From Hydrogenovibrio thermophilus (lineage in GTDB: Bacteria; Pseudomonadota; Gammaproteobacteria; Thiomicrospirales; Thiomicrospiraceae), in the NCBI RefSeq assembly GCF_004028275.1, contig NZ_CP035033.1, positions 496,001-560,000 of the forward strand: 64,000 nt of DNA, given 5' to 3'. Below are positions 1 to 10,503 of the stretch, in pieces. Numbering within the stretch: the first letter of the stretch is position 1; every line of letters starts with the position of its first letter. The position numbers were made by a program, and so were the translations under genes. The notes beneath the pieces are model-generated. The model was not told the DNA's origin. It did not search any database and was given only the letters and a program-made list of their open reading frames with translations.

Positions 1-2
1 GC

Positions 3-1403
<1,401 letters not shown>

Positions 1404-1494
1404 TTTCCCTGTATTCGACAGGTAAATTATTTTTACATTCGAAAAGCTTTTTAATATCATGGGGCTTACACAATAATAAGGTGGTAAGCATTCT

Positions 1495-3114
1495 GTGAAA
1501 ACGCCTATCCAGTCATCTCTCGTTCATCGTCTGTTCGCAGAGTTGGAAACACTCTTTTCGTCGAATGGCATCATTCTGATTTTGGTGATTTTGCTCACCA
1601 TCACGATGAATGCGGTCAGCTTTGTCAGCATTAAGTGGCTGCAAACCGAATGGGCGGATGAGTACAGCCTGTACGAAGCCAAAGATAAGCTGTATTTCGA
1701 CCTTTATCGTGAGTCGGGTTACGGCGGATTTATCCATCACTTCAAAAACACCGTTCTCAGAAACGATGAGGTTCCCCTCAAGCACCTTTCCAATAATTAT
1801 CAAGCGATTACCCAAAACCTGACGGCACTGCAAAACATGGCGACGTCGCCGGAAGAAAAACGCTTGATTCGCCAAATCGAAGAAACGTTTCAGGAGTATT
1901 GGGAAAAGCTGCCGATTCTGGAACAAGCGGTGCGCGAAAACTGGTCGGCGAAGAAAACCGATCGTCTGGTGAAGGTCAGTGACCGAGCTGCATTACAGGC
2001 GCTGGACGAGCTGGTAAAGGTGAATCAGAAGTTGTTTAATGCCTCTTTTGATAAGAATCAGGCCTTGATCGACAATGTCCGTTTTTACCAAACGCTTTCC
2101 TTGACGGTGCTGTTATTGCTGAGTTTGCTGTTGCTGTTGTTCTTAAAGCGTAAAGCAGGCCTGGTCAAAAAAGTGCAATCCCTGCAAAAAGAAATTCTCT
2201 GCTATGAAAATCTGTACGAGGGCACCTTGGACAGTATGGTCGACGCCTGCATTATCACGGATGCGACCGGTATTATCGAGAACTTCAATGAAATCACGCT
2301 GCAAACGTTCGGGTATGAGTCCCATGAGTTGATGGGGCAGCGAATTGAGATTCTGATTCCGGAAGGCGAGCATAAACAGCACCATGCCGACTATATGAAG
2401 TCGGCTTCCATGCGTAAAAAAGTGTTGTTCAAGGGGCGGGAGTTGAAGGCGCAGAAGAAAGACGGTTCGGAAATCTCGGTTGAAATTACGGTGACGCCGC
2501 TCAGCGTGAACGGGCAGTTGAAGTTTGTTGGCATCATTCACGACATCACGGACCGAATGAAGTTGATGGAGCAGTTGGGTGCTGTGCTGCTACAGTTGCG
2601 TAATGAAGCCACCAAGGATTACCTGACGGGGCTGATGAATCGCAAAGCGTTTTTCGAGCATGCCGAAAAAGTCTGGAGTTTGGCCAAGCGGAATCATGAA
2701 CCCTTGTGTATGTTGATGTTGGACATCGATTTATTCAAGGAAATCAACGATACCTATGGGCATAATTCCGGTGATCGTGTGTTGAAGGGCTTGGCGGAGC
2801 TGTTCGAACATGAGTGTCGCAAGGAAGATTTGATTTGCCGTTACGGTGGCGAAGAGTTTTTGATTTTGCTGGAAAGCCAGCCCGCTAAAGGTGCGATGGA
2901 ATTCGCCAATCGGATCCGCCAAGCGGTGGAAGTGGCGGAAATGGACATTGGAGAAGGCGTTAAGATTCAAATTACGGTCAGCATCGGTTTGGTGGCGGTG
3001 GAATGTGACGAAATTCCGTCCATGGAAGAAATGATTTCCTTGGCGGATAAAGTGTTGTATCAAGCCAAAACCAACGGTCGTAACCAAGTGGCGGAAAATA
3101 TCTTGCACAACTGA
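1495..3114 (+). CDS. Membrane-bound diguanylate cyclase with PAS sensor domain
   Basis: Makes the second messenger c-di-GMP from two GTP. The 539-residue protein has an N-terminal membrane helix (about 25-47), a roughly 150-residue probably periplasmic segment, a second hydrophobic helix (about 198-216), a PAS domain (about 240-355) and a C-terminal GGDEF domain (about 370-535). The active-site signature is RYGGEEF, and RKED five residues before it fits the inhibitory I-site RxxD, so the enzyme is probably active and product-inhibited. The start is GTG, with AAGGTGG at about 1479-1485. The ligand of the periplasmic and PAS parts is unknown. Two PilZ-type genes, possible c-di-GMP receptors, lie 0.6-1.4 kb downstream on the other strand. 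Confidence 0.9.
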   Translation: MKTPIQSSLVHRLFAELETLFSSNGIILILVILLTITMNAVSFVSIKWLQTEWADEYSLYEAKDKLYFDLYRESGYGGFIHHFKNTVLRNDEVPLKHLSNNYQAITQNLTALQNMATSPEEKRLIRQIEETFQEYWEKLPILEQAVRENWSAKKTDRLVKVSDRAALQALDELVKVNQKLFNASFDKNQALIDNVRFYQTLSLTVLLLLSLLLLLFLKRKAGLVKKVQSLQKEILCYENLYEGTLDSMVDACIITDATGIIENFNEITLQTFGYESHELMGQRIEILIPEGEHKQHHADYMKSASMRKKVLFKGRELKAQKKDGSEISVEITVTPLSVNGQLKFVGIIHDITDRMKLMEQLGAVLLQLRNEATKDYLTGLMNRKAFFEHAEKVWSLAKRNHEPLCMLMLDIDLFKEINDTYGHNSGDRVLKGLAELFEHECRKEDLICRYGGEEFLILLESQPAKGAMEFANRIRQAVEVAEMDIGEGVKIQITVSIGLVAVECDEIPSMEEMISLADKVLYQAKTNGRNQVAENILHN

Positions 3115-3178
3115 TTGTCTTTTTCATCAGAAGTCGCCAAAATAAAATTTTCGTAATCGATTCGTTGTCGTAGGGCTT

Positions 3179-3751
3179 ATGTCGGATTTACTGTCTTATT
3201 CTCCCATTTCATTAACACCGTTGATTTTAACGGGGTTGATTCTGCTGAGTTACTTTGTCCTGAACTGGTTTTTGAAACGGGTGATCACGTCGCTGGGGCA
3301 CTTAAAGAACGTGCCGCCCGCCCGCCACGCACAAGTGTATAAATATTTTCGGGTGGTGCTGATTATCCTGACGGCGGTAATGCTGTTGCTGGCCTGGGGG
3401 ATTGATTATCGTGGTTTGGTGGTAGTGGCCTCGTCGATTCTGGCGATGCTGGCGGTCGCGTTGGTCGCGCAATGGTCGATTTTGAGTAACATCACCGCGG
3501 GTGTGTTGATTTTCTTCAGCTTTCCGGTGCGCATCGGCGATAAAATGGAAATTATCGATGGCGCTTCGACCGTTATCGGTGAGATAGTGGAGATCAATTT
3601 GTTTCAAATCATTTTGCGTGACGATGACGGCAAGATGGTGTCCTATCCTAATAACCTGTTACTGCAAAAAGCGGTGCGCAAGCTTCAAAAGGACGATGTG
3701 TCGCCCGGTGCCAAGCCGGTGCGAATGAAAGAACGTTTGAAATCCGATTGA
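3179..3751 (+). CDS. Small MscS-family mechanosensitive channel-like protein
   Basis: A 190-residue inner-membrane protein with three hydrophobic segments (about 13-33, 57-73 and 78-110) followed by a short beta-rich MscS domain. The segment SNITAGVLIFFSFPVRIGDKME is typical of MscS TM3 plus beta domain, where gating and the tension-sensing pore lie. It lacks the large cytoplasmic cage of E. coli MscS, so it belongs to the short members of the family, and ion release on osmotic downshock is inferred only. ATG start at 3179. Its stop is only 3 bp from the stop of the convergent PilZ gene. Confidence 0.8.
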   Translation: MSDLLSYSPISLTPLILTGLILLSYFVLNWFLKRVITSLGHLKNVPPARHAQVYKYFRVVLIILTAVMLLLAWGIDYRGLVVVASSILAMLAVALVAQWSILSNITAGVLIFFSFPVRIGDKMEIIDGASTVIGEIVEINLFQIILRDDDGKMVSYPNNLLLQKAVRKLQKDDVSPGAKPVRMKERLKSD

Positions 3752-3754
3752 GGT

Positions 3755-4117
3755 TTAGCTGTTGGCTTTGCGGTGCAGTTGCCGCCCGAGTTCTTTCAGG
3801 CGTTCCTTGTAGGCAAGGAAGTCTTCGATAATGTCGAAATCCCGTTTGGCCAATTCTTCAAATTCAATCGTTAAAAAATAGCCGTTAGCAGTATTGTGGC
3901 TGCTGCGTACGTGCCCGAATAGCGTCATTTGGTTGAAACGTTCCAATGCCGGCAGTTCAAAAATGACTTCCAAACGTGTACCGACGGAGGCATTTTTGGA
4001 AGATTCAACCGCCACGCCTTTGATGGAAATCTCCTTTAAGCGCCCTTGAACGGTTACCGTATGCCCTTTGATGGTGGCGTTGCGGTCCGCCGAAGCGGAC
4101 AGCGAATTAAATAGCAT
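3755..4117 (-). CDS. PilZ-domain-like protein (divergent)
   Basis: A 120-residue soluble protein with a PilZ-like beta barrel. The stretch RLKEISIKGVAVES resembles the second PilZ signature (D/NxSxxG), and the segments around VIFELPAL and GYFLTIEFEEL follow the same order as in the neighbouring gene 4133-4474. The upstream RxxxR motif that binds c-di-GMP is not obvious, so it may be a non-binding PilZ relative. It lies 15 bp downstream of the other PilZ gene and is probably co-transcribed with it. It ends in a charged helix (KERLKELGRQLHRKANS). Confidence 0.65.
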   Translation of the reverse strand: MLFNSLSASADRNATIKGHTVTVQGRLKEISIKGVAVESSKNASVGTRLEVIFELPALERFNQMTLFGHVRSSHNTANGYFLTIEFEELAKRDFDIIEDFLAYKERLKELGRQLHRKANS

Positions 4118-4132
4118 TTGGTTTGTATCTCC

Positions 4133-4474
4133 CTAATCCAAACGGTGGTGATAATTGATGTATTCCGTAATCACCGATTGCATGTAATCTGAAATATCGG
4201 TGAATTCGACACCGATTAAATATTGCTGTCCACGAATGTGCGTGCTGTGAGCGGTGACGCCTTCCAGTTTGATTTCAGAGCGCCCGATACTCGGCAGCTG
4301 GAACTGAACGGAAACCTTATCGCCTTCGTTTAGTTCTTCATTGGACAGGATGCCGACACCCAAAATCGATAAGTCCAACATTTTTGCGTCCGAGCTTCCG
4401 GACTCGGTGGTCAATTTTACAGGCCTTTCCGTCGAAATACGTTCGGCTCTTCGTTGTTCAGCAGTATACAGCAT
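4133..4474 (-). CDS. PilZ domain protein, putative c-di-GMP receptor
   Basis: A 113-residue single-domain PilZ protein. The N-terminal RRAERISTERPVKL contains RxxxR-type arginines, and DLSILGVGILS matches the D/NxSxxG signature; together these bind c-di-GMP in the family. It is first in a probable two-gene reverse-strand unit with 3755-4117. The diguanylate cyclase at 1495-3114 is a plausible c-di-GMP source and MotA/MotB at 7.2-8.8 kb a plausible output, but neither link is shown by the sequence. Confidence 0.8.
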   Translation of the reverse strand: MLYTAEQRRAERISTERPVKLTTESGSSDAKMLDLSILGVGILSNEELNEGDKVSVQFQLPSIGRSEIKLEGVTAHSTHIRGQQYLIGVEFTDISDYMQSVITEYINYHHRLD

Positions 4475-4574
4475 AGCGTTCCATCAGGGTTTCGGGTTGG
4501 TTTTAGTTTTATCGTTATATTAACTATGATAAATTAACTTCTATTGAATGGAAAACTTAAAATGTGGAGCGAAT

Positions 4575-4856
4575 ATGCTTTTTTCCGTGGAAGTGGATAA
4601 TATCAAGTGCGGCGGTTGTGCGCACTCAATCGAATCGAAGCTGTCTGAAATGGATGGTATTTCTCAGGTAACCGTAGAGGTTGAAGCAGGCCTGGTCACT
4701 TTCGAGTCGGAAGACGACACTCCCGTGGAAGCCGTCAAGGGTAAGTTATCGAGTATGGGCTACCCGGAAAAAGGCTCAATGGAAGGCGTGGGTGCGATGG
4801 GTGCGAAAGCCAAATCCTATGTTTCCTGTGCCATCGGCAAAATGTCTCAGGAGTGA
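4575..4856 (+). CDS. Heavy-metal-associated (HMA) domain protein
   Basis: A 93-residue protein with one HMA fold like CopZ/Atx1 metallochaperones and P-type ATPase N-domains. The metal-binding CxxC is in DNIKCGGCAHSI, followed by the expected beta-alpha-beta pattern ending at LSSMGYPEKG. The C-terminal tail (about 30 residues) adds one more Cys. The start at 4575 is chosen over an upstream ATG at 4548 because GGAG precedes it at suitable distance and the HMA fold begins directly there. No P-type ATPase is nearby, so metal (Cu, Hg or Zn) and partner are unknown. parC starts 64 bp downstream. Confidence 0.8.
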   Translation: MLFSVEVDNIKCGGCAHSIESKLSEMDGISQVTVEVEAGLVTFESEDDTPVEAVKGKLSSMGYPEKGSMEGVGAMGAKAKSYVSCAIGKMSQE

Positions 4857-4920
4857 ATCATCACTTTCCCACCCTGCATGAATTCAACCCAAATCCATAA
4901 AACCAATAAAAGAGGCACGG

Positions 4921-7149
4921 ATGAGCCAACAGATGATTAACTATGAAGGCATCGAGCAACAGTCGGTTGCTCAGTTTACGGAAAAGGCGTATTTGGATTA
5001 CGCCATGTATGTCATTCTGGACAGAGCCTTGCCGCATATCGGTGACGGCTTGAAACCGGTGCAACGACGAATCATCTACGCCATGTCGGAATTGGGTTTG
5101 AAAGCGTCCGCCAAGTACAAAAAATCGGCGAGAACGGTCGGGGACGTGCTGGGTAAATTCCACCCGCATGGCGATTCCGCTTGTTATGAAGCCATGGTGC
5201 TGATGGCGCAAGATTTTTCCTTTCGTTACCCGTTGGTGGACGGTCAAGGGAACTGGGGGTCGGTCGACGACCCGAAATCCTTTGCCGCCATGCGTTATAC
5301 CGAAGCCAAATTGTCGAAGTTCAGTCAGTTGCTGCTGGAGGAGACGGGGCAAGGCACGGTGGATTGGGTTCCGAACTTCGATGGGAGTATGGACGAGCCG
5401 AGTGTCCTGCCGTCTCGTGTGCCGCATGTGTTGTTGAACGGGACGTCCGGTATTGCCGTGGGGATGGCGACCGACATCCCGCCGCATAACCTGCGTGAAG
5501 TCGTCAATGCCTGTGTGGCCTTGCTGGAAGATAAAAGTCTCACGCATGAGGCCTTATGTGAGATCTTGCCGGGACCGGATTATCCGAACCGCGCGTTGAT
5601 CATCACGCCGAAGGCGGAGCGACTGCGCTTATATGAAACCGGCAGTGGCTCGATTCGTCAGCGCGCGCATTTTTATGTTGAAGACGGCGTGAATGTCGTC
5701 GTCGATGCCTTGCCGTTCCAGGTTTCCGGCGCCAAAGTGCTGGAACAAATCGCTTCGCAGATGCGTGCCAAAAAACTGCCGATGGTGGTCGATTTACGGG
5801 ACGAGTCGGACCACGAAAACCCGATTCGTCTGGTCATCGAGTTGCGCTCCAAGCGTATTGATGTCGATGCGGCCATGTTGCATTTGTTCGCGACGACCGA
5901 TTTGGAAAGAAGCTATCGTGTCAATTTGAATGTCATCGGTTTGAATGGCCGTCCGCAGGTCAAAAGTTTGAAAGACATGTTGTCGGAATGGTTGGTGTTC
6001 CGGACGGAAACGGTTCGCCGACGTTTGCAGTATCGTCTTGATAAGGTCTTGGCCCGCTTGCACATTCTGGAAGGTCTGTTGGTGGCTTTCCTGAACATCG
6101 ACGAAGTCATCGCTATTATCCGTGAAGAAGACAAACCCAAGCCGGTGTTGATGGAACGTTTCGGTTTGACCGATTTGCAGGCCGAAGCGGTGCTGGAATT
6201 GAAATTACGGCATTTGGCGCGTTTGGAAGAAATGAAAATTCGCGGCGAGCAGGAAGAACTGGAAGCCGAACGCCAAAAAATCGAAAAAACTCTTGGCAGT
6301 GCGGCACGCATGAAAACGTTGGTCAAAAAAGAACTGTTGGCCGATGCTGAAACCTATGGCGACGACCGTCGTTCACCACTGGAAGAAGCGTCTCAGGCAC
6401 AAGCCATGAGCGAGCAGGATTTACTGCCGTCCGAGGCCATTACCGTGGTGTTGTCGGAAAACGGTTGGGTTCGTGCTGCTAAAGGACATGATATTGAAGG
6501 TGAGTCCTTAGGGTATAAATCGGGGGACAGCTTCTGTTCGCAAGCCAGCGGCCAAAGCCGCCAAATGGCGGTGTTTATGGACAGTACCGGCCGAGCTTAC
6601 AGTTTAGCGGCGCACAGTTTGCCGTCGGCCAGAAGTCATGGTGAACCTTTGACGGGGCGCTTGAACCCTTCCGCCGGTGCCAGTTTCAAACAGGTATTGC
6701 TCGGTCAGCCGAAGGAACAGTATATTTTGGCCAGTTCGTCCGGTTACGGTTTCATCACGGAGTTGGAGAACCTTTATTCGAAAAACAAAGCCGGTAAAGC
6801 GGCCATTAGTTTGCCGAAGGGCAGTGAGTTGTTGAAACCGGCGAAAGTATCGGAGTCTGATTGGGTCGTGGTGGTGACCGATGAACCGCGAATGCTGGTG
6901 TTTGATATGTCGGAGCTGCCGGTATTGGCGAAAGGGAAAGGGAATAAACTGATTCAAATGCCGAAAGGCACGTCGGTACAGGCGGTTTTTGCCTTCCAGT
7001 CCGGTCAAAAAATTGAAATCGTTGCCGGTAAGTACGCGAAAGAGTTCGGCCCGACGGCGATTGAAGAAGCATTTTCAAATCGTGCGAAGCGCGGCGTGAC
7101 GCTGCCTCGCACCCTGAAAAAGGTAACGGCGATTCGCTTAGCGGAATAA
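4921..7149 (+). CDS. parC: DNA topoisomerase IV subunit A
   Basis: ParC is the DNA-breaking subunit of topoisomerase IV. The 742-residue length is normal. The N-terminal breakage-reunion domain shows VQRRIIYAM, the quinolone-region sequence [14 protein letters not shown] with wild-type-like Ser and Glu, and the catalytic tyrosine in [11 protein letters not shown] coiled-coil gate region (about 370-480) and a degenerate beta-pinwheel C-terminal domain follow, as in ParC rather than GyrA (no GyrA box seen). AGAGGCACGG precedes the ATG. Partner of the parE fragment at the start of the window. Confidence 0.95.
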   Translation: MSQQMINYEGIEQQSVAQFTEKAYLDYAMYVILDRALPHIGDGLKPVQRRIIYAMSELGLKASAKYKKSARTVGDVLGKFHPHGDSACYEAMVLMAQDFSFRYPLVDGQGNWGSVDDPKSFAAMRYTEAKLSKFSQLLLEETGQGTVDWVPNFDGSMDEPSVLPSRVPHVLLNGTSGIAVGMATDIPPHNLREVVNACVALLEDKSLTHEALCEILPGPDYPNRALIITPKAERLRLYETGSGSIRQRAHFYVEDGVNVVVDALPFQVSGAKVLEQIASQMRAKKLPMVVDLRDESDHENPIRLVIELRSKRIDVDAAMLHLFATTDLERSYRVNLNVIGLNGRPQVKSLKDMLSEWLVFRTETVRRRLQYRLDKVLARLHILEGLLVAFLNIDEVIAIIREEDKPKPVLMERFGLTDLQAEAVLELKLRHLARLEEMKIRGEQEELEAERQKIEKTLGSAARMKTLVKKELLADAETYGDDRRSPLEEASQAQAMSEQDLLPSEAITVVLSENGWVRAAKGHDIEGESLGYKSGDSFCSQASGQSRQMAVFMDSTGRAYSLAAHSLPSARSHGEPLTGRLNPSAGASFKQVLLGQPKEQYILASSSGYGFITELENLYSKNKAGKAAISLPKGSELLKPAKVSESDWVVVVTDEPRMLVFDMSELPVLAKGKGNKLIQMPKGTSVQAVFAFQSGQKIEIVAGKYAKEFGPTAIEEAFSNRAKRGVTLPRTLKKVTAIRLAE

Positions 7150-7150
7150 G

Positions 7151-7211
7151 TTTGACAGTTTTTGGTATCCTTGTTGCTTAAACGAGTTTAGATTAATTTA
7201 AGACTGTCAAA
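7151..7211 (+). promoter_or_regulatory. Inverted repeat between parC and motA
   Basis: TTTGACAGT (7151-7159) and ACTGTCAAA (7203-7211) form a perfect 9-bp inverted repeat separated by 43 bp in the 74-bp gap between parC and motA. No U-tract follows, so it is not a standard terminator. It may be a protein-binding or mRNA structure element controlling motA; function unknown. Confidence 0.3.
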
Positions 7212-7223
7212 AAAGTAGCCATT

Positions 7224-8060
7224 ATGATTTCAAAACCTTTTTCAATACTTGTCATCCTGGGTAGCATGATCGGGGGCTTCCTGATGGCGGGCGGCTCGTT
7301 GATTTCGCTGTGGCACCCGGCGGAATTGGTGATTATCCTCGGCTTGGGCTTGGGGGTCTTTTTCGGTTCTACGCCGGTGTATGTCTGGTTGAAGACGTTT
7401 ACCTATATCGGTCGCTACTTTGGTGGTGGGCGCGTCAATAAAAAAATCTATATTGAAGTGTTGGGCCTATTGGACGAACTGTCGCGTTTGGCGCGTTCCC
7501 AAGGCCTGCTGGCTTTGGAAAATCATGTGGTTTCGCCGGAAAACAGCTCGATTTTCGCCAAGTATCCATTGGTGCTGAAGCACAAGGAATTGAAAAAATT
7601 TGTGGTCGACAATTTCAGTTATCTGCTGTTGAATCCACCGCAATCGTTGAATTTTGAAAATTACCTGCACGACCAAATCGAAGACATTATGCAGTCGATG
7701 ATGGAAGTGCCGAAAGCCACCGGCAAAATTGCCAATTTGATGCCCGGTTTCGGGATTATCGCCGCCGTTATGGGGGTGATTTTGACGATGAACCTGTTGG
7801 GGGGCGACATGGATGTGGCCGCCATCGGTAACTCCATTGGGGCGGCGTTGGTCGGTACCCTGACAGGGATTTTCGTGGCGTTTGCCGCGATTGCTCCGTT
7901 TACGCATTCGGTCGAGGTGATGATTCGCCAAGATAAGGCGATTTTCATTGTCGTGGCCTCGTATTTGACGGCCTTTGCCCATGGCGTTTCACCGAGTATG
8001 GCGATGGAGATCGGTCGTCAGCGTGTGCCGCCGGAATTTGAAGTGCCGCGTGAAGGGTAA
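7224..8060 (+). CDS. motA: Flagellar motor stator protein MotA (proton/sodium channel subunit)
   Basis: MotA and MotB form the ion-driven stator around the flagellar rotor. This 278-residue protein has the MotA/PomA layout: two N-terminal membrane helices (about 8-50), a cytoplasmic loop and two C-terminal helices (about 170-250, with LMPGFGIIAAVMGVI and LVGTLTGIFVAFAAIAPF). It belongs to the MotA/TolQ/ExbB family, and the next gene being a motB makes the stator assignment firm. The ATG at 7224 follows a weak ribosome site. motB starts 5 bp after the stop, so the two are translated as a pair. Ion specificity cannot be read safely. Confidence 0.92.
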   Translation: MISKPFSILVILGSMIGGFLMAGGSLISLWHPAELVIILGLGLGVFFGSTPVYVWLKTFTYIGRYFGGGRVNKKIYIEVLGLLDELSRLARSQGLLALENHVVSPENSSIFAKYPLVLKHKELKKFVVDNFSYLLLNPPQSLNFENYLHDQIEDIMQSMMEVPKATGKIANLMPGFGIIAAVMGVILTMNLLGGDMDVAAIGNSIGAALVGTLTGIFVAFAAIAPFTHSVEVMIRQDKAIFIVVASYLTAFAHGVSPSMAMEIGRQRVPPEFEVPREG

Positions 8061-8065
8061 GTTCG

Positions 8066-8800
8066 ATGTCTAAACGCAAACGTCACGAAGAGTGTCCGGA
8101 AGAGGGCGGGGCCTGGGAAATCGCCCTGGCCGATTTGATGACCACCTTGATGGTTTTCTTCTTGGTGATGTGGCTGACGTCGATTGTCGACCCAAGCAAA
8201 CGAAAGGCATTTGTCGATGCTTTGATTGGCGAAGGGGCCGGCGGGGAAAATATTTCCGCCGAAGAAACCAATATGCAGAGTGTGACGCCGATCGAAAGCC
8301 TGAAACCGCCAATCAGTACTCAGGAAATTGAAGAAGCGATGTCCAAGGTCGACCCGAAAGACATTGATGTCGAAGACACGCCGGAATACACCAAAATCAC
8401 CTTGAGATCGGATAGCTTCTTTGAAAGTGGGCGTGCCACCATCAATGACAAAACGCGCGAGCAATTGGAAAAGCTGGGGGAGACCTTGGCGGGTCGCGGT
8501 CAGAAGTTGAGCATTACCGGTTATACCGACAGTATTCCGATTGAGAACCTGCAATTCCCATCCAACTGGGAACTTTCTGCCGCTCGGGCGGCGACGGTTG
8601 CCAGGACCTTCATCTATATGGGGGTGGATCCGGCCTTGATTACCATTGAAGGGAAAGCCGATAACGATCCGGTCGCGCCGAATTCAACCCCTTACGGCCG
8701 TTCCTTGAATCGTCGCGTCATTATTCTGGTGAACAAGCAGGCGGAAAAACAAGATACGCCGACCAATAAACCGGCATTCGATTTACGTAATCGACAGTGA
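8066..8800 (+). CDS. motB: Flagellar motor stator protein MotB
   Basis: A 244-residue partner of MotA that anchors the stator to peptidoglycan. It has a short cytoplasmic N-terminus, one membrane helix (about 19-40) with the ion-binding Asp in ALADLMTTLMVF (D23), a linker and a C-terminal OmpA/MotB peptidoglycan-binding domain (about 125-235, ITGYTDSIPI and NWELSAARA). Co-directional with motA, 5 bp gap. Its stop is 6 bp from the end of convergent moeB with no visible terminator between them. No other flagellar genes are in the window. Confidence 0.93.
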   Translation: MSKRKRHEECPEEGGAWEIALADLMTTLMVFFLVMWLTSIVDPSKRKAFVDALIGEGAGGENISAEETNMQSVTPIESLKPPISTQEIEEAMSKVDPKDIDVEDTPEYTKITLRSDSFFESGRATINDKTREQLEKLGETLAGRGQKLSITGYTDSIPIENLQFPSNWELSAARAATVARTFIYMGVDPALITIEGKADNDPVAPNSTPYGRSLNRRVIILVNKQAEKQDTPTNKPAFDLRNRQ

Positions 8801-8806
8801 TGGCGG

Positions 8807-9568
8807 TTAATCGCGGCAGGTTTTGCAGTCCGGATCCTTAGGGAGATTAAGGGTTCGGAACTGCATGGTGTGTGCGTCCATAATCATCAGTTTGCCCATT
8901 AAAGTGGGCAACGTCAGCAGTACCTTAATTGCTTCAATGGCTTGCATGGAGCCCACCATGCCCACCACGGGTGCCAAAACGCCGTTCTGACTGCAGGTCA
9001 ATTCCTGACCTTGCTCTTCCTTATATAAACACTGATAACAGGGTGTCTCCGCTTGGCGAAAATCGTAGGTGGTGAGTTGACCCTCCCAGCGGATGGCCGC
9101 GCCGGATACCAACGGCACGCCGTGGCGCCGGCATTGACGATTCAAGGCGAAACGGCTTTCAAAATTGTCGGTGCAATCGAGCACCACGTCCGCCATTGCG
9201 ACCAAATCGGCCAGTTCGGCTTCCGTGAGTTTGGTGGCAACGGTCGAAATTTCAATGTGATGATTCAGCGCTTGAAGGTTGGTTTTGGCCGACGCCACCT
9301 TGTCCTGGCCGATATTGGCTTCACGATGAATCACCTGACGTTGCAGGTTGGAGTCATCGACTTGATCGAAATCCACAAGTGTCAGTTTTCCGACGCCGGC
9401 TGAAGCCAAATAAAGTGCCGCCGGCGAACCTAAACCGCCTAGGCCGAAAATGACGGCATGCGATTGAGTCAGGGTCAGTTGACCGTCATAATCGACATCC
9501 GATAACAAAATCTGACGGCTGTAGCGGGACAATTCCGCATCGTTGAGTTCGGTTTTATCGGAGGTCAT
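8807..9568 (-). CDS. moeB: Molybdopterin-synthase adenylyltransferase / ThiF-like E1 enzyme
   Basis: Activates a sulfur-carrier protein (MoaD or ThiS type) by C-terminal adenylation. The 253-residue protein has the nucleotide-binding FGLGGLGSPAALYLASAGVG, the following DFDQVDDSNLQRQ motif, and two zinc-binding CxxC pairs (CYQC and CKTC at the C-terminus). MoeB and ThiF cannot be separated on sequence alone. The symbol is chosen because the gene lies last in a hemA-prfA-prmC-moeB order, common in gammaproteobacteria. A 32-bp gap separates it from prmC upstream. Confidence 0.85.
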   Translation of the reverse strand: MTSDKTELNDAELSRYSRQILLSDVDYDGQLTLTQSHAVIFGLGGLGSPAALYLASAGVGKLTLVDFDQVDDSNLQRQVIHREANIGQDKVASAKTNLQALNHHIEISTVATKLTEAELADLVAMADVVLDCTDNFESRFALNRQCRRHGVPLVSGAAIRWEGQLTTYDFRQAETPCYQCLYKEEQGQELTCSQNGVLAPVVGMVGSMQAIEAIKVLLTLPTLMGKLMIMDAHTMQFRTLNLPKDPDCKTCRD

Positions 9569-9600
9569 AGTCGTGCTTCCTGTTTCGATTTCGGTTTATT

Positions 9601-10485
9601 TTAACAAGTTTCGTTGGCGGCTGTTTTCGGCCATTGACCGAAGGTCACGCGCGGTTGACCGCCGTAGTCGCGGCGGGTTTCGATGGATTCAAAACCATAT
9701 TGGCGGAATAAGGTCTGTACGGCATCGGCCTGGTCGTAACCGTGTTCAAACATGAGCCAGCCGTTTGGCTTCAGGTGCCGGCCCGCCTGTTGCAGAATCT
9801 GGGTGATGTCGTCCAGTCCAGTCTCCCCGGAGGTGAGCGCCGTCAAGGGTTCGAAACGCACATCGCCTTGGGAAAGATGCGGGTCGTCCTCACGAATGTA
9901 AGGCGGGTTGGAAACGATTAGTTCAAAGCGTTCCCCGGCCAGAGGTTCGAACCAGCTGCCTGAGCAAAAACGAATGTCAAGGTCGAGACGTTGAGCATTT
10001 TCTTTGGCGACGGCCAAGGCCTGGGGGCTGAAGTCAACGGCGGTGACGCGACAATTCGGGCCGCTGGAAGCCAGGGCGCAGGCGATTGCGCCGGAACCGG
10101 TGCCCAAATCCAAAACCGACCAGGCCTGGTCGGTTTCCGGGGTCCCTGCCGTTAATTTTTCCAAAGCGGTTTCGACCAGTATCTCGGTGTCGGGGCGGGG
10201 AATTAAGGTGGCTTCGGTGACTTTGAAAGGCAGTCCCCAGAATTCGCGGGTTTGCAGAATGTGGGCGACTGGCGTGCCCGCTTGACGTTGGGTCACGTCG
10301 TCGAAAAATTGTTGGCTTTGAGTCTCGGTCAGAAGCGCTTCCGGCCAGGTGTATAGATAGGTGCGGTTACGGCCGATGGCATTCGCCAGCAGCAGTTCCG
10401 CATCCAGGTCGATGGAGTCGGAACCGCTGGTGCTGAGCATTTGTTTGGCGTTTGACAGGGCTTGTGCAATGGTCAGGGCCGTCAT
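9601..10485 (-). CDS. prmC: Peptide chain release factor N5-glutamine methyltransferase
   Basis: Methylates the Gln of the GGQ motif in release factors 1 and 2 using S-adenosylmethionine. The 294-residue protein has an N-terminal helical domain that recognises the factor, motif I VLDLGTGSGAIA (about 124-135) and the catalytic NPPY in IVSNPPYI (about 190). It follows its substrate gene prfA by 18 bp on the same strand, the usual arrangement. Confidence 0.95.
   Translation of the reverse strand: MTALTIAQALSNAKQMLSTSGSDSIDLDAELLLANAIGRNRTYLYTWPEALLTETQSQQFFDDVTQRQAGTPVAHILQTREFWGLPFKVTEATLIPRPDTEILVETALEKLTAGTPETDQAWSVLDLGTGSGAIACALASSGPNCRVTAVDFSPQALAVAKENAQRLDLDIRFCSGSWFEPLAGERFELIVSNPPYIREDDPHLSQGDVRFEPLTALTSGETGLDDITQILQQAGRHLKPNGWLMFEHGYDQADAVQTLFRQYGFESIETRRDYGGQPRVTFGQWPKTAANETC
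10120..10129. repeat. Representative copy of the dispersed palindrome CCAGGCCTGG
   Basis: The exact 10-mer starts at 10120, 11331, 13468, 16227, 18755, 29995, 38367, 52132, 55749, 58634, 60320 and 63079; the 9-mer CAGGCCTGG occurs in addition at 2156, 4687, 56980 and 59380. It is self-complementary and made of two abutting CCWGG pentamers. Most copies are inside genes, three are the core of terminators. See findings for interpretation. Confidence 0.85.
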
Positions 10486-10503
10486 TCCGAATCCTTTTCG
10501 CGG

